Shown here piece after piece: positions 9,295 to 18,428 of a DNA stretch of 64,000 nucleotides. This DNA comes from Roseivivax lentus (GTDB lineage: Bacteria > Pseudomonadota > Alphaproteobacteria > Rhodobacterales > Rhodobacteraceae): contig NZ_FTOQ01000001.1 of assembly GCF_900156805.1 (NCBI RefSeq), positions 62,001-126,000 on the forward strand. The letters run 5' to 3'. Below the pieces are notes generated by a model. That model was not told where the DNA came from. It saw only the letters and a program-made list of their open reading frames with translations, and ran no database searches. Both the position numbers and the translations under genes were made by a program. Position 1 is the stretch's first letter. Each line of letters starts with the position of its first letter.

Positions 9295-10116
9295 TCAGCG
9301 CAGGAAGACGACCTCGACGCGGTTGTTGCGCGCATGGGTCTCGGCCCGGCGATCCGCATCGCGGTCGCCATGGGCGGTGACGCGCCGGATCTGCCGCTCC
9401 GGCAGGTTGCTTGCGATCATCCGGTCGAGCACGACATCGGCGCGCGCGCGGGACAATTGCCATGCCGGGTCCTCTTCCAGCACGACCGGGAACCGCTGCA
9501 CATGGGTTCCGATGGCGATCTCGTTCTCCACCAGCATGCCCATTTCCAAAACCAGCCAAAGCAGCTCTTCCAGAACGGGCGTCACCTCGGCCTCTCCGGT
9601 GAAGAGGGGCGCATCGGGCAGGTCCGACATGGTGATGACCAGCCCCTCATCCGTGATGCGCGTCGCGATATGCGCCATCAGCGCATTGCCGCTGGCGCTT
9701 TCGACGACCTGCTCGCGGAAGGTCTGTTCGATGTCGGCCAGCTCGGAATCCATGCTGCTCTGAACGCCGTCTTCCCCGGAATCCTCACGATTGCCGCCCT
9801 GCACGACCGGCTGGAAGCTCGACGCGCCGGTGCCGTTCTGCGGCAGGGTTTCCTCGGCGAAGACCGAATTGCCCTGCAAGGATTCCGAGCCGCCGCCCGA
9901 GATCTTGCTGATCGAGACGGTGGGCGCGAAGTAATCCGCAAGGCCCTTGCGCTGTTTCTCGGTCGTCGCGTTCAAAAGCCACATGAGCATGAAGAACGCC
10001 ATCATGGCGGTCACGAAATCGGCGTAAGCCACTTTCCAGGCGCCGCCGTGATGGCCTCCGCCTTTGACGATTTTCTTCCGCTTGATAATGATCGGCGCAG
10101 CGTTGCTGCGGGACAT
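9295..10116 (-). CDS. motB: Flagellar motor stator protein MotB
   Basis: MotB anchors the stator to peptidoglycan and supplies the proton-accepting Asp. Near the N-terminus the block GGAWKVAYADFVTAMMAFFM contains the conserved Asp of the single membrane segment (YADF). The C-terminal half is an OmpA-like peptidoglycan-binding domain, with SRARADVVLDRMIASNLPE and the terminal HARNNRVEVVFLR. Start choice is uncertain. ATG 10116 gives MSRSNAAPIIIKRKK as in homologues. A GTG at 10137 adds seven residues but touches the AAAAAGGA ribosome site directly. The length (about 273 residues) is typical. motA lies further along the same strand. Confidence 0.93.
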   Translation of the reverse strand: MSRSNAAPIIIKRKKIVKGGGHHGGAWKVAYADFVTAMMAFFMLMWLLNATTEKQRKGLADYFAPTVSISKISGGGSESLQGNSVFAEETLPQNGTGASSFQPVVQGGNREDSGEDGVQSSMDSELADIEQTFREQVVESASGNALMAHIATRITDEGLVITMSDLPDAPLFTGEAEVTPVLEELLWLVLEMGMLVENEIAIGTHVQRFPVVLEEDPAWQLSRARADVVLDRMIASNLPERQIRRVTAHGDRDADRRAETHARNNRVEVVFLR

Positions 10117-10254
10117 GCCATTCGACAACTCACCCACTCCTTTTTCACCTTGCCCTCGGTATAGAACGGCACCCCTTCCGATCTCCGGGCGCCACTGCGG
10201 CAGGATTCTGGCGAATAGTGCGAATTTTCGGGGATTGGACGCGGGTCGCGCGGT

Positions 10255-10659
10255 TCAGCGCGAAAGATCGGCGAGATAGCGATAGATCGCGTCACCGCCG
10301 CGTTCGAGCCGGAACGCCATGCGGGCCCGGGCGGATGGATCGTCGAGATAGGCTTTGAGGAATTCCGTCGGATTGCGCAGGTAGCTCACGAAGGCGTCTT
10401 CGGACCAGACGAGCCCCTGCGCGGCCGCCTTCCGCAGGGAACGGGAATAGTTGAAGCCGGGCTTGGCCGCCGCGGATTGCCCGGCGATGCCGTAGAGATC
10501 GGGGCCGATGCGACCGCCCACGACCAGTTTCGTGCCATCCGGGGCGGTCACCGAGTGGCAGGCCGCACAGCGTTCGAAAAGCCGTGCGCCGTCCTGGGCG
10601 GATACGGGCAGGGGCAGGAGCAGAAGACAGACAAGGAACAGGCGCGGCATACAAATCAC
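10255..10659 (-). CDS. cycA: Cytochrome c2
   Basis: This 134-residue exported c-type cytochrome is most likely cytochrome c2, the periplasmic electron carrier between cytochrome bc1 and the reaction centre. It has a signal peptide (LFLVCLLLLPLPVSAQ), one haem site CAACH in LFERCAACHSV, the class I segment GRIGPDLYGIAG, and a distal Met in RARMAF at the place of the axial Met in Rhodobacter c2. The pattern GLVWSEDAFVSYLRNPTEFLKAY is c2-like rather than c5- or c551-like. It follows hemA on the same strand; hemA-cycA at the end of the puh operon is seen in other roseobacters. Met-4 (10650) is an alternative start. Confidence 0.85.
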   Translation of the reverse strand: MICMPRLFLVCLLLLPLPVSAQDGARLFERCAACHSVTAPDGTKLVVGGRIGPDLYGIAGQSAAAKPGFNYSRSLRKAAAQGLVWSEDAFVSYLRNPTEFLKAYLDDPSARARMAFRLERGGDAIYRYLADLSR

Positions 10660-10727
10660 TTTTCGGCCTCAATGGCCTGTGATCCTAGCGCGCCGCGCCT
10701 GCTCTTGCACGGTCTCCGATCACACGA

Positions 10728-11942
10728 TCACGCGACCGCGTGGGCAATCGCGCAGCGTTTCCAGAGCGTTGCAAGCGCCTGAACGAGGTGTTCGATATCC
10801 GCATCGCTGTGCAGCGGCCCCGGCGTGAAGCGCAACCGCTCCGTGCCCTTGGGCACGGTGGGGTAGTTGATGGGCTGCACGTAGATGCCGAAATCCTGCA
10901 TCAGGATGTCCGCGAGCTGGCGGCACTTGACCGGGTCCTTGATCATCACCGGGATGATATGGCTCGGATTGTCGAGATGCGGGATGCCCAGCGCGTCGAG
11001 ACGCATCCGCAACTTGGCGACCTGCGCCTTCTGGCGGTCGCGCTCGGCGCTGCTGTGCTTCAGGTGCCGGATCGAGGTGCGCGCGGCCGCGGCCACGGCG
11101 GGCGGCAGCGCGGTGGTGAAGATGAAGCCCGAAGCGAAGGACCGGATGAAGTCGCACAGCGCCACGGAACCGGTGATGTAGCCGCCGACGACGCCGTAGG
11201 CCTTGCCGAGCGTGCCCTCGATCAGGGTGATCCGGTCGCGCAGGCCCAGCTCTTCGGAAAGGCCACCGCCGCGCGGGCCGTACATGCCCACCGCGTGCAC
11301 CTCGTCGAGATAGGTCATCGCGCCGTGCTTTTCGGCGACATCGAGGATCGCCTCCATCGGGCTGATATCGCCATCCATGGAATAGACCGATTCGAAGGCG
11401 ACGATCTTGGTCGCGTTCGACGGCAGGGCCGCCAGCTTGCGATCGAGATCCGCGGGATCGTTGTGCTTCCAGATGACCTTCTTGGCCCGCGAATGGCGGA
11501 TGCCTTCGATCATCGAGGCGTGGTTCTTCTCGTCCGACAGGATCACCGCGTCGGGCAGCATTGCGCCCAGGGTCGACAGGGCCGCCCAGTTGGAAACGTA
11601 TCCGCTGGTGAAGAGAAGGGCCGCTTCCTTGCCGTGCAGGTCCGCGAGCTCCGCCTCCAGCAGCGCGTGCTGGTGGGTGTTGCCGGAGATGTTGCGCGTG
11701 CCCCCTGCCCCGCAGCCATGCCTGGCCACGGCGTTCTGCATGGAGGCGATCACCTCGGGGTGCTGGCCCATGCCGAGATAATCGTTCGAGCACCAGACCG
11801 TCACCTCGTCGGGCGCATCCGTGTCATGGCTTTTCGCCTTCGGGAACGCGCCGCACTTGCGCTCCAGCTCGGCGAAGATCCTGTAGTTTCCATCCTCGCG
11901 CAGGCTGTCGAGCTCGGCGTTGAAAAGGGCGTCAAAGTCCAT
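10728..11942 (-). CDS. hemA: 5-aminolevulinate synthase
   Basis: HemA condenses glycine and succinyl-CoA to 5-aminolevulinate, the committed precursor of haem and bacteriochlorophyll (Shemin route). The 404 residues show the alpha-oxoamine synthase fold: [25 protein letters not shown], the [15 protein letters not shown] block, and [11 protein letters not shown], whose Lys is the pyridoxal phosphate anchor. The C-terminal [20 protein letters not shown] is also diagnostic. The start overlaps the puhE end by 11 bases, so the gene is the coupled distal member of the bchF-puh superoperon. Rhodobacteraceae often carry a second, housekeeping copy elsewhere; that cannot be judged here. Confidence 0.97.
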   Translation of the reverse strand: MDFDALFNAELDSLREDGNYRIFAELERKCGAFPKAKSHDTDAPDEVTVWCSNDYLGMGQHPEVIASMQNAVARHGCGAGGTRNISGNTHQHALLEAELADLHGKEAALLFTSGYVSNWAALSTLGAMLPDAVILSDEKNHASMIEGIRHSRAKKVIWKHNDPADLDRKLAALPSNATKIVAFESVYSMDGDISPMEAILDVAEKHGAMTYLDEVHAVGMYGPRGGGLSEELGLRDRITLIEGTLGKAYGVVGGYITGSVALCDFIRSFASGFIFTTALPPAVAAAARTSIRHLKHSSAERDRQKAQVAKLRMRLDALGIPHLDNPSHIIPVMIKDPVKCRQLADILMQDFGIYVQPINYPTVPKGTERLRFTPGPLHSDADIEHLVQALATLWKRCAIAHAVA

Positions 11943-12741
11943 GGGCGTCCTCCCGGGTCTTCTGGTTTTGTTTGGGCGCGGGCAACATCCAGCGCCAAAG
12001 CTTCTCGTCGGGCAGCGGCAGAACCATGAACCAATGCTCGAGCAGAGCGAGGGCGGTCAGCGCAGAAAGAAGCGCGAATCCGGCAACCTCGGCAGGCGAG
12101 GTCGCGGAATAGATACGCTCGAGCCAGCAGGCGGTGGCGAAGCTGAGCGCGGTGATCGAGACCGGAAAGAGCACGTTCATCGGCGCGATCCGGAAATGGC
12201 TGGGCAGGTGCGACAAGGCCGAGGGCAGGAACTCGGTGTTGATCTTGGGCACGCCCAGGAAAAGGTTCAGTTTGGCCGAGACGCGCGCCACGAAGAGCAC
12301 CGCGAAGGTCCAGACGCCGAACATGTTGGCCGAGCCGTGCAGCGCGCCCCACATGGCGATGAGCGAGAAGACCAGCGCCATCTCGTGATAGGCGATGGTG
12401 CCCCAGGCGCGCAGGAAGCGCTCCCAGCCCGGGCGTCCCTCGGGACAGGGATGGGTGTTGGGACCGGTGACGACACCGGCAAGGAACGCAAGCTCGATCC
12501 AGCCCCAGATCGCCAGGGCCGACAGGAAGGCGATATAGACGCCGTCCACACTGGCCTGCGATCCGGACGTCCAGAGACCCCACGCACCGAGACAGAGCAC
12601 CGGCAGGGACAGAAGCGTGACGGCGAGGGAGCGGTTGCCGCGATCCGCACCGCGCACGACCAGAAGGATCAGCCCGGTGGAGAACCACCAGGCAAAGAGC
12701 GCCAGAAGCGCCGCGATCCAGGGGTCGGTCAGCATGGCCAA
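11932..12741 (-). CDS. puhE: Photosynthetic complex assembly protein PuhE
   Basis: PuhE is a polytopic membrane protein that affects assembly of the reaction centre-LH1 complex and bacteriochlorophyll levels. The 269-residue product has about seven hydrophobic segments, starting with [20 protein letters not shown]. It carries the family block [20 protein letters not shown] and the nearby [16 protein letters not shown]. It lies between acsF and hemA, its usual place. The start may be the second ATG (12735, MLTDPWIAA). The upstream gap to acsF carries an unusual hairpin array. Confidence 0.9.
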   Translation of the reverse strand: MAMLTDPWIAALLALFAWWFSTGLILLVVRGADRGNRSLAVTLLSLPVLCLGAWGLWTSGSQASVDGVYIAFLSALAIWGWIELAFLAGVVTGPNTHPCPEGRPGWERFLRAWGTIAYHEMALVFSLIAMWGALHGSANMFGVWTFAVLFVARVSAKLNLFLGVPKINTEFLPSALSHLPSHFRIAPMNVLFPVSITALSFATACWLERIYSATSPAEVAGFALLSALTALALLEHWFMVLPLPDEKLWRWMLPAPKQNQKTREDAHGL

Positions 12742-12752
12742 GCCTCGCCTAA

Positions 12753-12909
12753 CGCGCTCTTGCGAAGAGCGCGGTGCGTTTTCGACGCGAAAACGCGGGC
12801 ACGGATGTCCGCGGCATGCGCAAGGGTCGCACCGGTGTCGCCCGGCCGCCCCGAATTCCGCGCGGGAATTCGGAGCGTTTTCCGTGCGGGAAAACGCGGC
12901 CGGTGCGAC
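12753..12909. repeat. Four-hairpin inverted-repeat array in the puhE-acsF gap
   Basis: Four short stem-loops follow each other. The arms are 12753-12761/12765-12773 (9 bp), 12776-12784/12788-12796 (GCGTTTTCG/CGAAAACGC), 12851-12859/12865-12873 (CCGAATTCC/GGAATTCGG) and 12875-12883/12889-12897 (GCGTTTTCC/GGAAAACGC). The last two are enclosed by a perfect 10-bp outer stem, GTCGCACCGG at 12826-12835 with CCGGTGCGAC at 12900-12909. The second and fourth stems are nearly identical, which suggests a duplicated module. It may act as an mRNA processing or stability element between acsF and puhE, or be a REP/BIME-like repeat. Confidence 0.8.
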
Positions 12910-12916
12910 GCGGGGC

Positions 12917-14068
12917 TCAATAGACCGGCTCCAGACGCGTGCTCTCGGGCACCCGGTGCTTGTGGGCAGGGATCGTGTAGAGCTGCGCGAAACACAAAGC
13001 CGCCTTGGCCGAGTTCGCCCAGGCCTTCAGCTTGCCGCCCAGCCCGCCGGCTTCCTTGCCCTCCGCGATCGCCACGTTGGCGCGTTGCAGACGCTCCAGC
13101 GTCGGCTGCCAGCGCGGATGCTCGATATCGAGCGTGATCGGGAAGATCTGCTCCGACAGCTTCGAGGTCTTGGTGAAGACCTCATGCGCGTACCAGTCCG
13201 GATCGACGCCCAGTGCTTCATGGAAGGCCGGACGCTGGTGGTCGCGGACATACATCGTCGCATAGACCGCCGTGAGGAAGAACTTGATCCACAGGACATT
13301 GCGCCCCGAGGTCAGCTTGGGGTCGGTCTTCATGAGAAGCGCGAAGGCCTCGCCATGGCTGAACTCGTCGTTGCACCATTCCTGGAACCACTTGAAGATC
13401 GGGTGGAAGCGGTGCTCGGGATGCGCCTCGAGATGCCGGAAGATGGTGATGTAGCGGGCATAGCCGATCTTCTCGGAGAGGTAGGTCGCGTAATAGATGA
13501 ACTTCGGGCGGAAATAGGTGTATTTCTTCGACTGTGTCAGAAAGCCCAGGTTCACCCGCAGGCCCGCCTCACGCAGCGCGTCGTTGATGAACCCCGCATG
13601 CCGCGCTTCGTCCCGCGCCATGAGCTGGAAGAGCTGCACGATATCGTCGTTGTTGCCGCGCCGCTTCATCTCCTTGTAAAGCACGCAGCCCGAGAACTCG
13701 GCGGTGCAGGACGAGATCAGGAAGTCGATGAATTCCTTCTTTAGCTGCGGCTCCATGTTCTCCCAGTCGACGTGATCCCAGTCTTCGTTCTTCTTGAAGT
13801 GGCCCTTGTTGGGGTCGCTCACCATCTGGGCGATCAGCTTGTCCCAGTCCTCGCGCACCGGGGAGACGTCGATCGCGTCGAGCTCGTCGAAATCGGTGGT
13901 GTAGAAGCGCGGCGTCAGAAGGGTGTTGGACATCGCCGTGTTGGTGGCGAAATCGTCGTCGTACTTGGCCTGCTCCTGCTGCAGCGCGAGGCTGTCCTCG
14001 ACATTGGTGATGTCGGCGGTATGCGTCGGCTTGGCGCCTTTCATGTCGGATGTGTTCTGGACATTCAT
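12917..14068 (-). CDS. acsF: Mg-protoporphyrin IX monomethyl ester (oxidative) cyclase, aerobic
   Basis: AcsF uses oxygen at a di-iron centre to form the fifth (isocyclic) ring of bacteriochlorophyll. The 383 residues show the metal-binding motifs: the Glu in SSCTAEFSGCVLYKE, EARH in MARDEARHAGF, and the DEFSHGE block in WCNDEFSHGEAFALL. The segment LLTPRFYTTDFDE is also typical. It overlaps the upstream 98-residue gene by four bases (ATGA). The window holds no bchE, the oxygen-independent alternative, so within this cluster ring formation depends on oxygen. Bacterial AcsF of this type usually needs a small partner (BciE/Ycf54-like); none was recognised here. Confidence 0.97.
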   Translation of the reverse strand: MNVQNTSDMKGAKPTHTADITNVEDSLALQQEQAKYDDDFATNTAMSNTLLTPRFYTTDFDELDAIDVSPVREDWDKLIAQMVSDPNKGHFKKNEDWDHVDWENMEPQLKKEFIDFLISSCTAEFSGCVLYKEMKRRGNNDDIVQLFQLMARDEARHAGFINDALREAGLRVNLGFLTQSKKYTYFRPKFIYYATYLSEKIGYARYITIFRHLEAHPEHRFHPIFKWFQEWCNDEFSHGEAFALLMKTDPKLTSGRNVLWIKFFLTAVYATMYVRDHQRPAFHEALGVDPDWYAHEVFTKTSKLSEQIFPITLDIEHPRWQPTLERLQRANVAIAEGKEAGGLGGKLKAWANSAKAALCFAQLYTIPAHKHRVPESTRLEPVY

Positions 14069-14361
14069 AGCCGCACCTCCTCGGAGAACGAGAATTCACA
14101 CAGCTCCATCACCTCGAGATCGCCGGTCATGCGGGTCCAGAGCTGTTCGAGCTTGGAGGCGCGGACGATGATCGCCTCGCGGTCCTCTGAGACGATCTCG
14201 CCGAAGGGGGCCATGATCTCGGGCCCCTGGACGGTGACTTCGTCGCCCGGATAGATCACGGCGCCGTTGTTGAAGCGCACATGCGCGTGCAGGCTTTCGA
14301 ATTTATGTGAGATCTCGACGGTGCAGGGCGCCCTCTCGATCTCGCGTGTCAGTATTCCCAT
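14065..14361 (-). CDS. Small conserved-position protein between puhC and acsF, function unknown
   Basis: This 98-residue soluble acidic protein begins MGILTREIERAPCTVEISHK and has no membrane segment or signal peptide. Its start is well supported: an AGGGAA ribosome site lies 18 bases past the puhC stop, and its end overlaps the acsF ATG by four bases. The segment VRFNNGAVIYPGDEVTVQGP reads like a small beta-barrel. I recall an unnamed small ORF at this position in other Rhodobacteraceae clusters. The tight coupling to acsF makes a link to the cyclase step or to reaction-centre assembly plausible, but this is inference. No named family was identified. Confidence 0.85.
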   Translation of the reverse strand: MGILTREIERAPCTVEISHKFESLHAHVRFNNGAVIYPGDEVTVQGPEIMAPFGEIVSEDREAIIVRASKLEQLWTRMTGDLEVMELCEFSFSEEVRL

Positions 14362-14378
14362 GGTCTTGTTCCCTTTGC

Positions 14379-14843
14379 TTAGTCCCGCAGAAGCCTGGCG
14401 AAGGCCGCTGCGTTGTCTGCGCCGAACCCCATGAGGTCGGCGCGCCATCCGGTCGAGGGATCGAAGATCCCCATCCGGCCGTTCTCGTAGGCGACGAGCC
14501 GCACCGGCCCGTCGAGCGGCTGGCGGGCATTGGTCCGCTCGCGTTCCAGAACGCGTGCGACACCGGCGATGAACCCGCCTTCCTTGGGCCCGAAATCGAC
14601 GATCACGGTGCCGTTCTGGTCGAGGACCCGCGCCGCGCCGGACATCTCGCCGGCAAGGAAGATTATGCGTTCCTGCGCGACCGGGCTTTCCGGCGGCAGC
14701 GCCTCCAGCGGACGGTCGGTCCAGACCCAGAAGCTGGTGAGCGCGAGGATCACCAGGACGAGCGCGGTCATCGCCCGCACCAGGACCAGCGGCACCAGGT
14801 CGCGGTCTTCGTGGCGCAGGCTCGGCTGTGTGTTCGTGGACAT
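14379..14843 (-). CDS. puhC: Photosynthetic complex assembly protein PuhC
   Basis: PuhC is a membrane-anchored assembly factor for the RC-LH1 core complex. The 154-residue protein has a cytoplasmic N-terminus (MSTNTQPSLRHEDRDLVPL), one membrane segment (AMTALVLVILALTSFWVW) and a periplasmic domain. That domain carries the family pattern EMSGAARVLDQNGTVIVDFG followed by GGFIAGVARVLERER. A GGAGGG ribosome site precedes the ATG. It lies between puhB and the 98-residue gene, its expected place. Confidence 0.93.
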   Translation of the reverse strand: MSTNTQPSLRHEDRDLVPLVLVRAMTALVLVILALTSFWVWTDRPLEALPPESPVAQERIIFLAGEMSGAARVLDQNGTVIVDFGPKEGGFIAGVARVLERERTNARQPLDGPVRLVAYENGRMGIFDPSTGWRADLMGFGADNAAAFARLLRD

Positions 14844-14855
14844 GGCTGACCCTCC

Positions 14856-15518
14856 CTATTCCGCGGCCACGGCGGCGCCGGCATCGGCCCCGCGTGCGGG
14901 CGTGTCGGTCTGCGCGCGGCGCTCGACCCGCGGGTCGGTGATGCGCGTCATCGCGGCCTCGCCCAGAAGCGTGGCAATCCGGTCGGCCTCGGGAATGCAG
15001 CGCAAGGCGGGCTGCGTCGGGTTCATCTTCCAGGGCCGCACATGCGGCCAGCAGACGAGGTAGGACAGCCGCGTCTTGCCCAGCGTCTGGAACGAGATCG
15101 TGCCAGTGCCGTCCCGCCGCCGCGCCAGATCCGCCGAAGCGATCTGGCTGTAGGGCAGGTTCAGCGTCATCGTCAGCGCCGCGCCGATCCGCATCGCCAC
15201 GCGGCGATTGGTGATCGTGTAGACCGTGGCGCGCGCCTGAACGTAGGCGATGAGATAGAGAAGCCCCAGCGCGATCGCGCCGAGGATCATGATCGGCACC
15301 GCCGCGCCGATCGCCTGGCCCAGCGGCATCAGGTCGACCACGGCGAGGAACCGCCACAGGACCAGCACCACGAAATATCCCGCCACCCATTTGAGGTTCA
15401 GCGCCTCGCGGGCGAGCGCCCAGCTGTTCGGACGCCCCTGCCAGAGGATGCATTCTCCCTCCGGCGGGGTTTCCGGCAGCCCGCGGACGGGCTCGGTTGC
15501 GAAATCATCGTGGTGCAT
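14856..15518 (-). CDS. puhB: Photosynthetic complex assembly protein PuhB
   Basis: PuhB helps assemble the reaction centre and, secondarily, LH1. The 220-residue product has an N-terminal soluble part (ECILWQGRPNSWALAREALN), about three membrane segments, and a C-terminal PH-like (bPH2) segment with YTITNRRVAMRIGAALTMTL and PYSQIASADLARRRDGTGTI. This architecture is that of the family. It sits 33 bases after puhA with a good ribosome site (GGAGGGAAAGCC before ATG). Confidence 0.93.
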   Translation of the reverse strand: MHHDDFATEPVRGLPETPPEGECILWQGRPNSWALAREALNLKWVAGYFVVLVLWRFLAVVDLMPLGQAIGAAVPIMILGAIALGLLYLIAYVQARATVYTITNRRVAMRIGAALTMTLNLPYSQIASADLARRRDGTGTISFQTLGKTRLSYLVCWPHVRPWKMNPTQPALRCIPEADRIATLLGEAAMTRITDPRVERRAQTDTPARGADAGAAVAAE

Positions 15519-15551
15519 GGCTTTCCCTCCTATGCGGCGAACAGCTTCGGC

Positions 15552-16325
15552 TTAAAGCTGCGGTTCGAGACGCGACTTGTCCGCGTAGAGGACGCCACCG
15601 CCGTAATAGGCGCTGATCTTGTCCTCTTCGAGCTTCGTCACCTGTCCCGGTGTCTTGATCTGCGGCACGCCGGCGAACTGATCGGCGTAGAGCGTCTTCA
15701 CATCGACCCGGTTGCCCCAGATCCGCGCCAGGGTCAGCGGGACCAGGCGCTTGCCCGCGCCGCCTTCCAGCTCGATCTCGAGGTAGCGGACCAGTTGCTC
15801 GGGCTCGTCGACCCACATGTCGGAGACCATGCCGACCACCTTCATGTCACCCGACTGCACCGGCAATCCGCGCGGATCGCGTCCCGCGGCGACGTGGAAA
15901 TGCCCCTCGCCACCCATCGGGATGATCTTGGGCTTTCCGTGACCGTCGAGCTCGGGCTCGTCGCGGCGATTGGCCCAGGCCGCGGGGCCGATGCCGTTGG
16001 CCAGCGGATCGCCGACCGGATCCCAGGGGAAACCGCCCGAATCGAATTCGCGGGTCATGTTGGCGTGGTGATCGTCGCGATCGGGCGGCTGCTGCGAGGG
16101 CACGGTATAGGTGCCGCGGCCATGGGGCAGGTGGAAGGTCTTGTCCTTTGGGTTCGGAAATACCCCGCCCGCATCGGCCTGGCTGCCGTCGTCATTGACG
16201 AGCGGATAGCCCTCGCGCTGGTTCTCGCGCTGGATCCAGATGACCAGCCCCACGAAGAAGATGAAGAACAGCCACAGCGAGATGCTCGCGAGGTCCAGAT
16301 TTCCGAAAATGTAGTCTTCAACCAT
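15552..16325 (-). CDS. puhA: Photosynthetic reaction centre H subunit
   Basis: PuhA caps the cytoplasmic face of the reaction centre and shapes proton delivery to QB. The 257 residues open with a short periplasmic tail and one membrane helix (LDLASISLWLFFIFFVGLVI), then WIQRENQREGYPL. The cytoplasmic PRC-barrel part includes GDMKVVGMVSDMWVDEPEQL and ends near KISAYYGGGVLYADKSRLEP, matching the family closely. GGAGG lies nine bases before the ATG. The upstream lhaA-puhA gap is only 26 bases, so it is read from the bchF/lhaA superoperon and perhaps also from a promoter within lhaA. Confidence 0.98.
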   Translation of the reverse strand: MVEDYIFGNLDLASISLWLFFIFFVGLVIWIQRENQREGYPLVNDDGSQADAGGVFPNPKDKTFHLPHGRGTYTVPSQQPPDRDDHHANMTREFDSGGFPWDPVGDPLANGIGPAAWANRRDEPELDGHGKPKIIPMGGEGHFHVAAGRDPRGLPVQSGDMKVVGMVSDMWVDEPEQLVRYLEIELEGGAGKRLVPLTLARIWGNRVDVKTLYADQFAGVPQIKTPGQVTKLEEDKISAYYGGGVLYADKSRLEPQL

Positions 16326-16351
16326 TGTTAGGGTCCTCCATCATGGTTGCG

Positions 16352-17776
16352 TCAGGTCGGGAAGTCGGCGAGGCCGAACTTCGCCGGACCCCCGATGGGC
16401 TTCCGCATCCGGGTCACGAGCGGCCCGAGAACCGCCAGCGTCAGGAACAGAAGTCCGATTTCGATATGGTAGACGACGGAATAGCCCGTCGCTTTCGTAG
16501 CCAGGGCGGTGCCGAGATCGCCCGCCATGGCATGCATATTCACCCAGTCGCGGATCGCGCCGCCGAAGGCCGTCGACAGGCCCGCGGCCGTGGCCTGCGC
16601 CGCGCCCCAGGCCCCTAGCGCGAGTCCGCGTCCGGCAAGGCCCTCGGCCGGCATCGTCATCGCCGCCATGAGGGTTGAGACCGCGAAGTAGCCGCCGCCC
16701 AGCCCGATCAGCCCGGCCCCGGCGAAGAACAGCGCTGCGGAATTCATCGGGGCCGCGAAGATCACGGTCGAAAAGGCCGCGACCCCCACCAGCACGCCCG
16801 CTGCCGACATCCGGTAGGGATTGCCGCCGCGCGCCAGAACCCGTGCCGCGAGCCCGAAGCCCAGAAGCGCGCCCGCCGCCCACATCGCCGTCAGCAGCGT
16901 GGTCGAGGAGATGGAAAGACCGAGGATCTCGCCGCCATAGGGCTCGAGCAGCACGTCCTGCATGTTGAAGGCCATGGTCCCGAGGAAGACGACGACCAGA
17001 AGCCGCCCGGCAATGCCGCCCTTGGCGAAATCCGCCCAGGCGTCGCGGAAGCTCGGGCGCGGCTCGGCGCGCTCGGCGGCCGACATCGGGCGCACCTGCT
17101 CCTGCTTCCAGAGCGCGATGAGGTTCAGGACCAGACCCGCCACCGCGGCCCCCTGCACCACGCGAATGAGCCGGAGCGGCGTGTAATCGGTCAAGAGCCA
17201 GCCGATGATCAGCGCCGAGACACCCATGCCCAGAAGGAACATCACGTAAAGCAGCGCCACGACCCGCGGGCGGGTCTCGTCCGTGGCGCGGTCCGAGGCC
17301 AGCGCGAGGCCCGCCGTCTGCGTCATGTGCAGGCCGAGGCCCGTCATCAGGAAGGCCAACGCGGCCAGCACCTCGCCCGCGAAGGGCACCTGGTGGACCA
17401 CGTCGCCGCCCAGCACCAGCAGCGCGAAGGGCATGACCGCGAGGCCGCCCATCTGCCAGAGCGAGCCGAACCAGAGATAGGGCACCCGCTTCCAGCCGAT
17501 GGCCGACCGATGCGTGTCCGACCGGAAGCCCATAAGCGCGCGGAACGGCGCGATGAGAACCGGCAGCGCGATCATAACTGCGACGATGGTCGCCGCGAGC
17601 GACAGCTCGACGATCATCACGCGGTTGAGCGTGCCCAGAAGCATCACCGTCGCCATCCCCACCGACACCTGAAAGAGCGACAGCCGCAGAAGCTGCGCCA
17701 GCGGCAGCTCCGTGGAGGCCGCATCGGCGAAGGGCAGGAAGCGCTTCGTCAGGTGGATGAGGCGCGGCTGGCTCAT
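16352..17776 (-). CDS. lhaA: Light-harvesting complex 1 assembly protein LhaA (PucC family)
   Basis: LhaA is a 12-helix membrane protein of the BCH/PucC branch of the major facilitator superfamily. It is thought to deliver bacteriochlorophyll to, or to organise, LH1. The 474 residues start with LIHLTKRFLPFADAASTELP, then LAQLLRLSLFQVSVGMATVM and LLGTLNRVMIVELSL, a signature shared with the second family member at 29.9-31.2 kb. It overlaps bchM by four bases and precedes puhA, the canonical order. The position next to puhA favours LhaA over PucC; no puc operon is present in the window. Confidence 0.95.
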   Translation of the reverse strand: MSQPRLIHLTKRFLPFADAASTELPLAQLLRLSLFQVSVGMATVMLLGTLNRVMIVELSLAATIVAVMIALPVLIAPFRALMGFRSDTHRSAIGWKRVPYLWFGSLWQMGGLAVMPFALLVLGGDVVHQVPFAGEVLAALAFLMTGLGLHMTQTAGLALASDRATDETRPRVVALLYVMFLLGMGVSALIIGWLLTDYTPLRLIRVVQGAAVAGLVLNLIALWKQEQVRPMSAAERAEPRPSFRDAWADFAKGGIAGRLLVVVFLGTMAFNMQDVLLEPYGGEILGLSISSTTLLTAMWAAGALLGFGLAARVLARGGNPYRMSAAGVLVGVAAFSTVIFAAPMNSAALFFAGAGLIGLGGGYFAVSTLMAAMTMPAEGLAGRGLALGAWGAAQATAAGLSTAFGGAIRDWVNMHAMAGDLGTALATKATGYSVVYHIEIGLLFLTLAVLGPLVTRMRKPIGGPAKFGLADFPT

Positions 17777-18428
17777 GCGCGGACCTCCATCGCGTGGGAG
17801 ATGTAGAAGCCCGAGGAGACGCGCCCGAGGTCCCGCCCGTTATGGCGCGCGATCAGGCGCTCCGGCGCATGGGGCACCATCACCGGCGAACGATCCGAGC
17901 GCGGAAAGAGCTTGCCGGTATACCACATCGCCATCAGCGGCAGGGTCCGGGGCGCCACGGTGAAGATCGTCTTCTCGGACCGCGACGACAGGCACGACAG
18001 CGCCGCGTCGATATCGGCGGGGCTGTAATAGATCAGGCTGTCCATCGCGAAGACCGCGTCGAAGGTCCCGTGCCCGGGATCGAGCATGTCGCCCGCCCGG
18101 AAGGTGACGCGGCCCTGCAGGTGGTCCGGCAAGCGGCGCGCCGCGACCTTGAGAAGCTCGGGCGAGATGTCGACGGCGACAACCTCCGCGCCACGCTCGG
18201 CCAGCTCTGCCGTCATCTGTCCCGCCCCGCATCCGGCATCGAGCACCCGCGCGCCCCGCAGATCGGCAGGCAGCGCCGACAGCATCCGGGCCCGCATCTC
18301 GTCGCGGCCCTTGCGAACGGTCTCGCGGATCCGGCTGACCGGCGCGTCCGAGGTCAGCGCCTCCCAGGTGCGGGTGGCGGTGCGGTCGAAATAGGTCTCG
18401 ACGCGGGCGCGGGTCAGCTCGTAGCTCA

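Noticed and set aside
9174-9371. 66-codon N-terminal extension of flgE
   Set aside because: It reads as Arg-rich noise through the motB end; the axial-protein motif starts at 9173 with a suitable ribosome site.
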